DNA of 16,786 nucleotides from JBGCED01 sp045106055 (GTDB taxonomy: Bacteria > Pseudomonadota > Alphaproteobacteria > CBDDJK01). The stretch spans positions 1 to 16,786 of the forward strand of contig JBGCED010000048.1 of NCBI GenBank assembly GCA_045106055.1. The letters run 5' to 3'. The notes under the pieces are model-generated. The model was not told the origin of the DNA. It saw only the letters and a list, made by a program, of their open reading frames with translations, and did no database searches. Of this stretch, positions 1 through 6,910 are shown piece by piece; the first letter of the stretch is position 1; each line of letters begins with the position of its first letter. A program made the translations under genes and the position numbers.

Positions 1-209
1 GCTTCTTCGCAAACGGTTGATAATTTATGATCGCGCACCAATTTCTTGGTTTTTTGATATTCTGCTGAGACAGGGGCTTTCACCCGTATCCATTCTGGTT
101 TACGCAAAATTTCATTATCGGGGCGGTTGCGCTTTTCGGGATGGCGCAAGCTGCTATCTTTTGGTGCTTGTTTTGCGATTGGTGAATCTTGTGTTTGTAA
201 GGGGGGCAT
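1..209 (-). CDS. lipA: lipoyl synthase LipA, N-terminal part (runs off the left edge)
   Basis: LipA is the radical-SAM enzyme that inserts two sulfur atoms into protein-bound octanoyl groups, making the lipoyl cofactor of the 2-oxoacid dehydrogenases and the glycine cleavage system. Reading the minus strand from the ATG at 209 gives 69 codons beginning MPPLQTQDSPIAKQ. The family signature RKPEWIRVKAPVS lies at residues 36-48, followed by a Y..TK.LV segment and STVCEE at 64-69. C67 is the first cysteine of the N-terminal CX4CX5C auxiliary [4Fe-4S] cluster motif; the other cysteines and the radical-SAM CX3CX2C motif lie outside the window. An in-frame TAA sits one codon upstream of the ATG, so 209 is the earliest possible ATG start; a modest AAGG lies about 13 bases before it. 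The gene follows lipB by 64 bases on the same strand, giving a lipB-lipA pair acting in consecutive steps. Confidence 0.93.
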   Translation of the reverse strand, partial: MPPLQTQDSPIAKQAPKDSSLRHPEKRNRPDNEILRKPEWIRVKAPVSAEYQKTKKLVRDHKLSTVCEE

Positions 210-273
210 GGTTTATTTCGCCTTATAAAACAATGTTAAATCATTTAATTCCATTTATAACACAACAATCGGA

Positions 274-948
274 TTACCCAAGCAAAAAGGCATCTTTAAA
301 TGTTGCTTTTAAATGATGGTCAACGCGCGCCATATCGGCATCAATGCCAAGTGCTTTAAGCGAGGTCACACCATATTCATGTGGGTCTAATCCGCATGGG
401 ATAATCCCATCATAGCCTGATAAGTCAATATCCACATTGATTGCGATCCCATGCAGGCTGACCCATTTTTTTAAGCGCACCCCGATTGCTGCGATTTTTG
501 CATCGCATAATGTTCCCGCAATTTGATCTTGGGTTTCAACCCAAATGCCAATCCGCCCCGATCTGCGCCCGCTTTCAAGCCCGAATTGGGCAAGCGATAG
601 CATGATCCATTTTTCAAGCGCACAGACATAGGCGCGCACATCCTGCTGCCATTTCAATAAATCCACCATCACATAGACAATGCGCTGGCCTGGTGCGTGA
701 TGGGTATATTGCCCGCCGCGTCCCGCCTTAAAAACAGGCAAATTATGGGGATTGATTAAATCATGGGGCTTTGCGCTGGTGCCTGCGGTGTATAAGGGGG
801 GATGTTCAACCATCCAAATCAAGCCTGGTGCATGGGTTTGACGAATGGCAATCGCGCGTGCTTCCATCTGTGCCAGCGCTTCTTCATACGGCACAAGCTT
901 GGGTTCAATACGCCATTCTAAATCGGGCCAACATGGAATATTCATCAT
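274..948 (-). CDS. lipB: octanoyl-[acyl carrier protein]:protein N-octanoyltransferase LipB
   Basis: LipB moves octanoate from acyl carrier protein to the target lysine of lipoyl domains in the cytoplasm, the step before LipA. The 224-residue product has the family signature RGGQYTHHAPGQ at 77-88, which carries the conserved histidines of the substrate pocket. The catalytic lysine lies in DAKIAAIG (K151), and the nucleophile is the cysteine of IIPCGL (C185), which forms the acyl-thioester. An HG pair at 166-167 is also conserved. Length and motif order are normal for the family. Two adjacent methionines begin the protein and either could be the start. The stop is 64 bases before lipA on the same strand, and the start lies 35 bases beyond the msrA stop, so co-transcription is likely. 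Confidence 0.95.
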   Translation of the reverse strand: MMNIPCWPDLEWRIEPKLVPYEEALAQMEARAIAIRQTHAPGLIWMVEHPPLYTAGTSAKPHDLINPHNLPVFKAGRGGQYTHHAPGQRIVYVMVDLLKWQQDVRAYVCALEKWIMLSLAQFGLESGRRSGRIGIWVETQDQIAGTLCDAKIAAIGVRLKKWVSLHGIAINVDIDLSGYDGIIPCGLDPHEYGVTSLKALGIDADMARVDHHLKATFKDAFLLG

Positions 949-983
949 TTAAAAGCCTTCTGGGCTGCCCCTTTAAAAGTTCG

Positions 984-1562
984 CTAATCTTTGGGGTAAA
1001 TAATTCCCGTGCCGTGTAAATTGCAATAGCCATCAGGCTTTTTCGCCAGATATTGCTGATGATAGGGTTCGGCGGGGTAATATTCAGATTCCAATTTAAT
1101 TTCGGTGGTGATCACACTGCCGCCAGCAGCATAAAGGGCTTGTTGATATTGCGCCTTGGATTGCTGCGCCATTGCAAGCTGCCTTGCTTCATCCACATAG
1201 ATCGCCGAGCGGTATTGGCTGCCAACATCATTGCCTTGGCGGTTGCCTTGGGTTGGGTCATGCTGCTCCCAAAACAGCCTTAGCAGGGCTTGAAAATCAA
1301 TCTGCTCTGGATCATAAACCACCCTTACCAATTCAGCATGATTGGTTTTTCCTGTGCAGACTTGTTCATAGCTTGGATTGGGCATGCCGCCACCATCACC
1401 GCCGCCACCATAACCCACACTGGTGACATGAATGCCCTTTTGTTGCCAAAATAACCGCTCAACGCCCCAAAAACAGCCCATGCCAAAGCGCACCTGCTTT
1501 AAATGATCGGGATAGGGCGGATTCATATCCACTGCCAAAACGAAATGTAAATTTTGATCCAT
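984..1562 (-). CDS. msrA: peptide-methionine (S)-S-oxide reductase MsrA
   Basis: MsrA reduces the S-epimer of methionine sulfoxide in proteins and free methionine, using thioredoxin as electron donor. The active-site motif GCFWG is at residues 29-33, with C30 as the nucleophile. Family motifs NPSYEQVC (62-69), NHAE (74-77), DPTQGNRQGNDVGSQYRSAI (102-121) and YHQQYL (167-172) follow. C180 near the C-terminus is the probable resolving cysteine. At 192 residues it is a single-domain MsrA with no fused MsrB. The segment GYGGGGDGGGMPNPSYE is unusual: MsrA proteins normally have only about three residues between GYxGG and NPTYE, so a glycine-rich loop of about five extra residues sits near the active site. 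The ATG at 1562 is 33 bases after the efp stop. Confidence 0.95.
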   Translation of the reverse strand: MDQNLHFVLAVDMNPPYPDHLKQVRFGMGCFWGVERLFWQQKGIHVTSVGYGGGGDGGGMPNPSYEQVCTGKTNHAELVRVVYDPEQIDFQALLRLFWEQHDPTQGNRQGNDVGSQYRSAIYVDEARQLAMAQQSKAQYQQALYAAGGSVITTEIKLESEYYPAEPYHQQYLAKKPDGYCNLHGTGIIYPKD

Positions 1563-1595
1563 TTGTTTTAAGCCCTGTTTGTGGTTTTTTTAACG

Positions 1596-2162
1596 CTAGT
1601 CCTTAGCGCGCTCAATATAGCTGTTATCATCTGTGTTGACGACAATTCGGGTGCCAGCCTCAATATGGGGGGGAACCAAGATGGATAAGCCATTTGATAA
1701 TTTTGCAGGCTTATAAGAAGAAGATGCGGTTTGCCCCTTGACCACGGGGTCTGCTTCAATAATTTCCAGCGTGATTTTTTGCGGCAATCTTATGGATAAA
1801 GGATTATCTTCGTGCATTTTGATGCTAATCGTCATGCCTTCATCCAAATAGGCAGCAGCAGCGCCAATCACCGTTTCTTTCACTTCAATCTGTTCATAGG
1901 TTTCATTGTTCATAAAATGGAACACATCGCCTTCTTGATATAAATAATTATAATCGGTTTCAAAAATTTCAGCCGCTTCCAAGCTTTCTTGGGTGCGAAA
2001 ACGCAAATTGGTTTTTAAGCCTGTCATGGCATCGCGCGCTTCAATTTGCGACACAGATGCACCCTTTCCAGGCTGGTTAATTTCGTTTTTGACGACCACC
2101 AGCAGCTTGCCATCATGGTAAAATGCGTTGCCTTGGCGCAGGGAAATTGCGGTTACTTTCAT
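1596..2162 (-). CDS. efp: elongation factor P
   Basis: EF-P binds between the P and E sites of stalled ribosomes and promotes peptide bond formation at polyproline stretches. The 188-residue product has the three-domain layout: a KOW-like domain (about 1-62), an OB domain (about 66-128) and a C-terminal OB domain ending GTRIVVNTDDNSYIERAKD. The tip loop reads PGKG at 31-34, with K33 at the position that is beta-lysylated by EpmA/EpmB in many bacteria. The lysine argues against the EarP/rhamnose route, which uses arginine. No modification gene is in the window. The start is backed by an AGGTGAG sequence a few bases upstream. The gene lies 69 bases downstream of rpoD and 33 bases upstream of msrA. 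Confidence 0.95.
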   Translation of the reverse strand: MKVTAISLRQGNAFYHDGKLLVVVKNEINQPGKGASVSQIEARDAMTGLKTNLRFRTQESLEAAEIFETDYNYLYQEGDVFHFMNNETYEQIEVKETVIGAAAAYLDEGMTISIKMHEDNPLSIRLPQKITLEIIEADPVVKGQTASSSYKPAKLSNGLSILVPPHIEAGTRIVVNTDDNSYIERAKD

Positions 2163-2169
2163 ATCTCAC

Positions 2170-2204
2170 CTATCATTCATATATGTTTGTTTATCTATCA
2201 TTCA
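2170..2204 (-). repeat. 10-bp direct repeat in the efp leader
   Basis: The sequence TGAATGATAG (minus strand) occurs at 2204-2195 and again at 2179-2170, with starts 25 bases apart, just ahead of the efp start codon. The second copy runs into the ribosome binding site AGGTGAG. A weak TTGAAT...TATATG promoter-like pair could span the repeat, but its start point would leave almost no leader. The repeat is plainly visible; any operator role is speculation. Confidence 0.35.
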
Positions 2205-2212
2205 AGCCACGG

Positions 2213-2236
2213 ATTAAAACAGGATATGGTTTTAAT
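2213..2236 (-). other. AT-rich inverted repeat over the rpoD stop codon
   Basis: ATTAAAAC at 2213-2220 is the exact reverse complement of GTTTTAAT at 2229-2236, with an 8-base loop. It overlaps the rpoD stop codon and lies in the rpoD-efp gap. The stem is AT-rich and is not followed by a T-run on the minus strand, so it is at most a weak attenuator or an RNA-processing hairpin rather than a standard intrinsic terminator. Confidence 0.3.
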
Positions 2237-4400
2237 AATCCAAAAAGCTTCTTAATTTTCGCGAGCGTGAGGGATGCTTTAATTTGCGCAATGCCTTTGC
2301 TTCAATTTGGCGAATCCGTTCGCGGGTAACAGAAAATTGCTGCCCGACCTCTTCTAAAGTGTGATCCGATTGCATCCCAATTCCAAAGCGCATTCGCAAT
2401 ACACGCTCTTCGCGCGGGGTAAGGGATGACAAGATGCGGGTTGTGGTTTCGCGCAAATTGGTGTGCGCCGCTGAATCAGATGGCAGCATCGCATTGCGAT
2501 CTTCGATGAAATCACCCAAATGTGAATCTTCTTCGTCGCCAACAGGCGTTTCCAGCGAAATGGGTTCTTTGGCAATCTTTAAAACTTTGCGCACCTTTTC
2601 AAGCGGCATATGCAAGCGGGCTGCCAATTCTTCTGGGGTTGCCTCGCGGCCAATTTCATTCAGCATCATGCGGCTGGTGCGCACCAGCTTATTAATGGTT
2701 TCAATCATATGAACGGGAATGCGAATGGTGCGGGCTTGATCGGCGATTGACCGCGTGATGGCTTGGCGAATCCACCATGTTGCATAGGTTGAAAATTTAT
2801 AGCCACGGCGATATTCAAATTTATCGACCGCTTTCATCAGCCCGATATTGCCCTCTTGAATTAAATCAAGAAATTGCAGCCCGCGATTTGTATATTTTTT
2901 GGCAATTGAGATAACCAGCCGTAAATTGGCTTCCACCATTTCCTTTTTGGCACGCGTTGCCATGCGTTCGCCTTGCTGAACCATGGTGCAAATTCGCCTA
3001 AATTCACCAATCGGCATGCGCGCTTGTTCGGCTAAATCCCTGATTTGATCGCGGGTTGATTCAATTTTCTTTTTGTTTTTGGTCGCAAATTTATGCCACG
3101 CATCCGATTTTCCAGATACAATTTCAAGCCAATTTGGGTCTAGTTCCTTATGGTAATATTGGTTTAAAAAATCATCGCGCTTAATTTTACAATCCACCGC
3201 CATCCGCATTAATTTACCTTCAAGCCCCATCAAATCTTTGTTTAAGGTATAAAGTTCGCTGACCAGCTGTTCAATGCGCCCATCATTCAGCTTAACCTCT
3301 TGCATTAAGCGGATAAGGGCGGTTCGGTATTTGTCATAGCTGCGCTCGGTTGCGCTTGGAACAGCTTTGCCAAGCTGCAAGGCTGCAATCCGTTTTTCTT
3401 GTGCTTTTTGCAATTTTTTATAGGTTGCGGAAATATCTTCGAATTTTTCCAAAACAACAGGCTTCAGCAAATTTTCCATCGCAGACATTGACATGTTGCT
3501 TTCGCCATCTTCATCAAGCTCATCGCCATCATTTTCCAAAGCTGGATCATCTGGCGCCTGATTGGCATCTGCGGCGGCGGGATTTGCGTCATTTTCTTTT
3601 GATGCCCGTTCCTTTAATTCAGCTTCAGCTGCCAATTTTGCGGATGCTTTCAACAAAATAGCATCATCATCTTCGCCATCATCCGCGCCCACTTCCTCGT
3701 CACCATCCATCTGCGGATCACCATTTAAGGTCGCATCTAGATCAATGACATCGCGTAATAATAATTCGCCTTCCAGCAACTGATCATGCCATTCGGTAAT
3801 GGCTTTCATGGTAAGCGGGCTTTCACACAGCGCACCGATCATATCTTCATGGCCGCGCTCAATCCGTTTGGCGATTGCAATTTCCCCCTCGCGGGTTAAA
3901 AGCTCCACTTGCCCCATATCGCGCAAATACATGCGCACAGGATCATCGGTGCGCCCAACATCCTTGGTTTCGGTGGGTTCGCTTGCATCGCCATCCCCTG
4001 ATTCTGCTTTATCCTCATCGCCTTCACCGTCTTGTGCTTCATCTTCATTTTCAACGACGCTGATGCCCATATTGGTCAAGCTGGTCATGGTATCTTCAAT
4101 TTGCTCAGACGATAATTGTTCCTGCGGCAATGCCTTATTAAGCTCATCAATCGTGATATAGCCCCGCTCTTTCCCGCGCTGCATTAATTTCTTAAAAGCA
4201 GCTTGAAGATCCGCCATTTTAGCGGGCTTTTCGGCTTGTTTTGATTTTGAATCTGTTTTTTCTGTAACGGGTGCATTATCTTGTGCAGGTAATGCCGCAA
4301 CTTGATCTTCGGCAAAATCAGCATCATTAAGGGGTGATTTAACCGTGGATTTTAAGGTTTTTTTGATTTTTTCAGCAGGGGTTTTATCTGTTTTTGCCAT
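2232..4400 (-). CDS. rpoD: RNA polymerase primary sigma factor RpoD (sigma70)
   Basis: This is the housekeeping sigma factor directing RNA polymerase to most promoters. From the ATG at 4400 it has 722 residues. Region 1.1 is around 62-120, region 1.2 (TDDPVRMYLRDMGQVELLTR) around 151-170, then a long non-conserved region to about 430 containing an acidic Asp/Glu stretch near 222-305. Region 2 (about 484-572) contains NLRLVISIAKKY, DLIQEGNIGLMKAVDKFEY and TYATWWIRQAITRSI. Region 3 follows, and region 4 (about 658-722) ends with the helix-turn-helix segment VTRERIRQIEAKALRKLKHP. An in-frame ATG at 4427 would add nine residues. I prefer 4400 because an AAGGA lies upstream of it, although at a long 13-base spacing, and because a TATAAT at 4440-4435 would start transcription near 4428. 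efp and the genes beyond it follow on the same strand. Confidence 0.95.
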   Translation of the reverse strand: MAKTDKTPAEKIKKTLKSTVKSPLNDADFAEDQVAALPAQDNAPVTEKTDSKSKQAEKPAKMADLQAAFKKLMQRGKERGYITIDELNKALPQEQLSSEQIEDTMTSLTNMGISVVENEDEAQDGEGDEDKAESGDGDASEPTETKDVGRTDDPVRMYLRDMGQVELLTREGEIAIAKRIERGHEDMIGALCESPLTMKAITEWHDQLLEGELLLRDVIDLDATLNGDPQMDGDEEVGADDGEDDDAILLKASAKLAAEAELKERASKENDANPAAADANQAPDDPALENDGDELDEDGESNMSMSAMENLLKPVVLEKFEDISATYKKLQKAQEKRIAALQLGKAVPSATERSYDKYRTALIRLMQEVKLNDGRIEQLVSELYTLNKDLMGLEGKLMRMAVDCKIKRDDFLNQYYHKELDPNWLEIVSGKSDAWHKFATKNKKKIESTRDQIRDLAEQARMPIGEFRRICTMVQQGERMATRAKKEMVEANLRLVISIAKKYTNRGLQFLDLIQEGNIGLMKAVDKFEYRRGYKFSTYATWWIRQAITRSIADQARTIRIPVHMIETINKLVRTSRMMLNEIGREATPEELAARLHMPLEKVRKVLKIAKEPISLETPVGDEEDSHLGDFIEDRNAMLPSDSAAHTNLRETTTRILSSLTPREERVLRMRFGIGMQSDHTLEEVGQQFSVTRERIRQIEAKALRKLKHPSRSRKLRSFLDY

Positions 4401-4753
4401 AGTGTCACAAACATCCTTTAATTGCATATGCTCAATTATAATTTAAAATTTTGCTCGTTTGAGAGAGTTTGGTATAAAACCGAATTATGCGCCCAACGCT
4501 AAAATGCCCATAGCAGAGCCAAATTAATATCCATGTGCGTGAAATTCATATTTGTAAACATTCAAAGTGCATTCTTTATTATACACGAACATCGCTTAAT
4601 ATATTATTTTTAAGTAAATTACAAGCCGATTATATGCGTGAAAAAGGATATGCTCAAGCAAGTGAAATCGCAACGATTATTATCATTTCGGCATGAATAT
4701 TGCATAGATACTGCGTTATTGTTTGTTTTTAGATTATAGGAAAAATATTCACC
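4401..4753. other. gene-free divergent region between rpoD and the hook gene
   Basis: This stretch of about 350 AT-rich bases separates the divergent rpoD and flgE-like genes. It should hold promoters for both. Toward the hook gene there is a sigma54-like element at 4688-4704. Toward rpoD a TATAAT (minus strand, 4440-4435) is present, but no convincing -35 hexamer lies 16-18 bases before it. A GTG-started 53-codon frame ending in TGA just inside the sigma54 element is open by chance as far as I can tell: it has no ribosome binding site and no recognisable product. I see no tRNA or structured RNA. Confidence 0.6.
4688..4704 (+). promoter_or_regulatory. candidate sigma54 (-24/-12) promoter for the flgE-like gene
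   Basis: The sequence TCGGCATGAATATTGCA matches the RpoN consensus YTGGCACGN4TTGCA at most positions. The invariant GG (4690-4691) and GC (4702-4703) are exactly 12 bases apart, as required. Two positions differ from consensus: C for T before GG, and T for C in GGCAT. Transcription would start near 4715, giving a leader of about 39 bases with AGGA at 4738-4741 ahead of the ATG at 4754. Hook genes of several alphaproteobacteria, such as Caulobacter, are known to depend on sigma54 with FlbD, which makes the position meaningful. No upstream activator site was recognised. Confidence 0.55.
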
Positions 4754-6172
4754 ATGACGATTAATGGATCATTTGGCATTAGCTCTTCTGCGCTGCGGGC
4801 GCATAGCAAGGCGCTTGAGGCCATTTCCTATAATATTGCAAATATTAGCACCGAAGGCTTTAAGGCGGGCGAGGTTCGGTATTTAGACAAGGTTGGCGAG
4901 GTTTATAATAACAGTAAATTACAGCATTTAAACGGCACGCAGCCCTATTATAAACAGATGACTGGGCTTGAGGGCGAATTTGAGACGACTGGCAACCATA
5001 TGGATTTGGCGCTGTCAGGAATTGGCATGTTTGTCACAAGCCCCAATAAAACCGCCGATACAAAAACGATTGAACTTACCGATAATGGGCGATTGCAATT
5101 AAAGCAAAATCCTGATGGTCCGCGCGTTGAGGCGGTTGCTGGCACGGATACCACCGATCCTGTGCCGGCCATTTATGATTATTACCTTGCTGATATGAAA
5201 GGCAATTATATGCTTGGCTGGCCTTATAATGAGGCCGAGGGAAATTTCACGGTTGGTACCGAAGTCACTTCGTTACAGCCGATCATCGCCCAAGCAGATG
5301 ATATGTTTTATGCAGCCACGCCCACATCAACCTTAGAAATTGTGGCAAATCTTCCCGCAGGTGCGCAGCACGAAGAATTGGATGCAAATGGCAATGTCCT
5401 TACCCCCGCTGATACATATAATTTTGGCTTTGATCTTTATGATGGCACGGGCCCAACCGATCGCTTAACAAATGCCCAAGATGATGTGAAGGAAATTACC
5501 ACCCAATTTACCAAGCTTGAGGGCATTAATGAATGGTCGTTGGAATTTTCACTTGAAGATGGCAAGGTTGATCAAGATCCCGTCATTGTTAAATTTAATT
5601 CACTTGGGGCGATTCAATCCATGCAAGTCATGGATAACACAGACCCTGCTGCGCCCGTGCTTAGAAGCGTTGTTAATGATCAATTTGTGCAGCCCCTATC
5701 CATTCAATGGGATCAAGTCGCCGAAGCGCAAACGCTGAATATTGATTGGTCGGACATAACGCAATTTGGGGATCGCCCTGCTCAAGTTACAGATTTTAAT
5801 GTCAATGGCAATCTTCAAGGCAGCTTGCTTGACATTAAATTTGATGATAATGGCGTTGTTTCTGGGCAGTTTGATAATGGATTAAGCAAGCCGCTTGCCA
5901 AATTGGCAATCGGGGATGTGGTTGCGATGGATTCGCTAACAGCGGTTAATGCAACCCATTATATGCTCAATGATAATACAGGGGCGCTGCGACTTTATGA
6001 GGTTGACAAAACAGAGCGCGCCACCATCATTCCCGATTATTTTGAAGGCTCAACAGGGGATATTGGCAATGAGTTCACCAAGATGATCGTGGTGCAGCGC
6101 GCTTATTCATCTGCGGCAACCACTTTGCGCACCCAAGATGAAATGATGCAAACCGTCACCCAAATTCGATGA
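4754..6172 (+). CDS. flgE: flagellar hook protein, FlgE-like
   Basis: FlgE subunits are exported by the flagellar type III system and assemble into the curved hook joining the basal-body rod to the filament. The 472-residue product has the axial-protein N-terminus: SSALRAHSKALEAISYNIAN at 11-30 followed by ISTEGFKA. It has the matching C-terminus GSTGDIGNEFTKMIVVQRAY from 432, ending in DEMMQTVTQIR. Both ends form the coiled-coil D0 domain. The middle contains FlgE-type elements, with an ANLPAGA segment near 200, a FDLYDGTG strand, and VIVKFNSLGAIQS. There is no signal peptide, as expected for type III export. The length and domain order favour FlgE over the shorter rod proteins FlgF/FlgG, but the D1-D2 part is divergent. 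No other flagellar gene is adjacent. The stop is one base from that of the convergent Nudix gene. Confidence 0.85.
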   Translation: MTINGSFGISSSALRAHSKALEAISYNIANISTEGFKAGEVRYLDKVGEVYNNSKLQHLNGTQPYYKQMTGLEGEFETTGNHMDLALSGIGMFVTSPNKTADTKTIELTDNGRLQLKQNPDGPRVEAVAGTDTTDPVPAIYDYYLADMKGNYMLGWPYNEAEGNFTVGTEVTSLQPIIAQADDMFYAATPTSTLEIVANLPAGAQHEELDANGNVLTPADTYNFGFDLYDGTGPTDRLTNAQDDVKEITTQFTKLEGINEWSLEFSLEDGKVDQDPVIVKFNSLGAIQSMQVMDNTDPAAPVLRSVVNDQFVQPLSIQWDQVAEAQTLNIDWSDITQFGDRPAQVTDFNVNGNLQGSLLDIKFDDNGVVSGQFDNGLSKPLAKLAIGDVVAMDSLTAVNATHYMLNDNTGALRLYEVDKTERATIIPDYFEGSTGDIGNEFTKMIVVQRAYSSAATTLRTQDEMMQTVTQIR

Positions 6173-6173
6173 T

Positions 6174-6785
6174 TTATTTGATCAACTTCAAAGCGTGGCT
6201 TAGCTGAAATAAAATATCGGCAGTGACGCCCCATATATGATGGGTTTCATAGTAAAGGGAATAAAATTGATGCTGCTTGCCGTCTTTTTCCCATGATTGA
6301 AGCGTGAAATTTTCGGAATTAAGCAGCAGATCGGCGGGCACTTCAAAAATCGATTCTACTTCTTGTGGTTGGGGCTTAAAATCATAAGGCGGGTTTAGCC
6401 ACCCCACAAATGGGGTGATGTGAAATCCCGTCCTGCTATGATAAGGCCAAAATTCACCAATAAGCTCAATTTGATTTTGCGCATGCCCAATTTCTTCAAA
6501 GGTTTCGCGCAAAGCAGCGCATTGCGGATTTATATCTGTTGGCTCAATCCGCCCGCCAGGAAAGCTTACTTGCCCTGGATGATGGGCAAGATGAATGCTG
6601 CGGCGGGTTAATAAAATCCGCACTTGCTCATTGCGTTTCACCAGCGGAATTAGAATGGCAGCAGGTTTTAAAGTTTCAACATCCCCATGAAATGAGGGAT
6701 GAATTAAGCCTGTTTGATGCATATGCTGATGCAAATCTTGTTGCATTTTTGGATCATTCATCAATTGAATTAGGGCATGCAGCAT
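6174..6785 (-). CDS. Nudix hydrolase, CoA pyrophosphatase (NudL/YeaB) type
   Basis: Enzymes of this group cleave coenzyme A and its derivatives to 3',5'-ADP and 4'-phosphopantetheine; some act on other nucleotide diphosphate compounds. The 203-residue product has the CoA-pyrophosphatase signature LLTRRS..L..H.GQVSFPGG at about 58-78. It overlaps the start of the Nudix box, which ends ALRETFEEIG at 91-100 and supplies the metal-binding glutamates. The IWGVTADIL segment near the C-terminus is also typical. Substrate assignment rests on family resemblance only. The ATG at 6785 is the first available: the frame stays open upstream to a TGA but contains no ATG. No strong ribosome binding site is seen. 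It converges with the hook gene, leaving one base between the stops. Confidence 0.88.
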   Translation of the reverse strand: MLHALIQLMNDPKMQQDLHQHMHQTGLIHPSFHGDVETLKPAAILIPLVKRNEQVRILLTRRSIHLAHHPGQVSFPGGRIEPTDINPQCAALRETFEEIGHAQNQIELIGEFWPYHSRTGFHITPFVGWLNPPYDFKPQPQEVESIFEVPADLLLNSENFTLQSWEKDGKQHQFYSLYYETHHIWGVTADILFQLSHALKLIK

Positions 6786-6789
6786 TATA

Positions 6790-6848
6790 TTTTCATCATT
6801 TATGTTTTCTTGGTTTGGGTTTTCTTGGTTTGGCTGTTTTCATCATTT
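6790..6848. repeat. nested short direct repeats upstream of the Nudix gene
   Basis: A perfect 15-bp tandem duplication of GTTTTCTTGGTTTGG occupies 6804-6818 and 6819-6833. It is flanked by two copies of TTTTCATCATTT at 6790-6801 and 6837-6848. The block lies between the Nudix start codon and the TAXI promoter. It looks like slipped-strand duplication in a short leader; its right end adjoins the -35 of the TAXI promoter. On the minus strand a 16-codon frame (MMKTAKPRKPKPRKHK) runs through it and stops 10 bases before the Nudix ATG. Confidence 0.7.
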
Positions 6849-6875
6849 GACCTTGAACGCCCCGCCTAATATAAT
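6847..6875 (+). promoter_or_regulatory. near-consensus sigma70 promoter for the TAXI receptor gene
   Basis: TTGACC (6847-6852) matches the -35 hexamer at five of six positions and TATAAT (6870-6875) matches the -10 exactly, with a 17-base spacer. Transcription would begin near 6882, about 29 bases before the ATG at 6911. It is the best sigma70-type promoter I can find in the window. Confidence 0.65.
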
Positions 6876-6910
6876 CATACGCACTTAAATAAACAATATG
6901 GAACGGCTGG

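Noticed and set aside
17..316. 99-codon plus-strand open frame at the left edge
   Set aside because: It is antisense to the lipA start and the lipB end. The minus strand encodes a clear LipA N-terminus, and the plus-strand translation resembles nothing.
3350..4161. Several plus-strand frames opposite rpoD, Ser/His-rich
   Set aside because: They mirror the acidic Asp/Glu-rich non-conserved region of RpoD (GAT/GAA read as ATC/TTC) and have no ribosome binding sites.
4534..4695. 53-codon GTG-started frame between rpoD and flgE
   Set aside because: No ribosome binding site, no recognisable product, rare start codon, and it ends inside the sigma54-like element. Most likely open by chance in AT-rich DNA.
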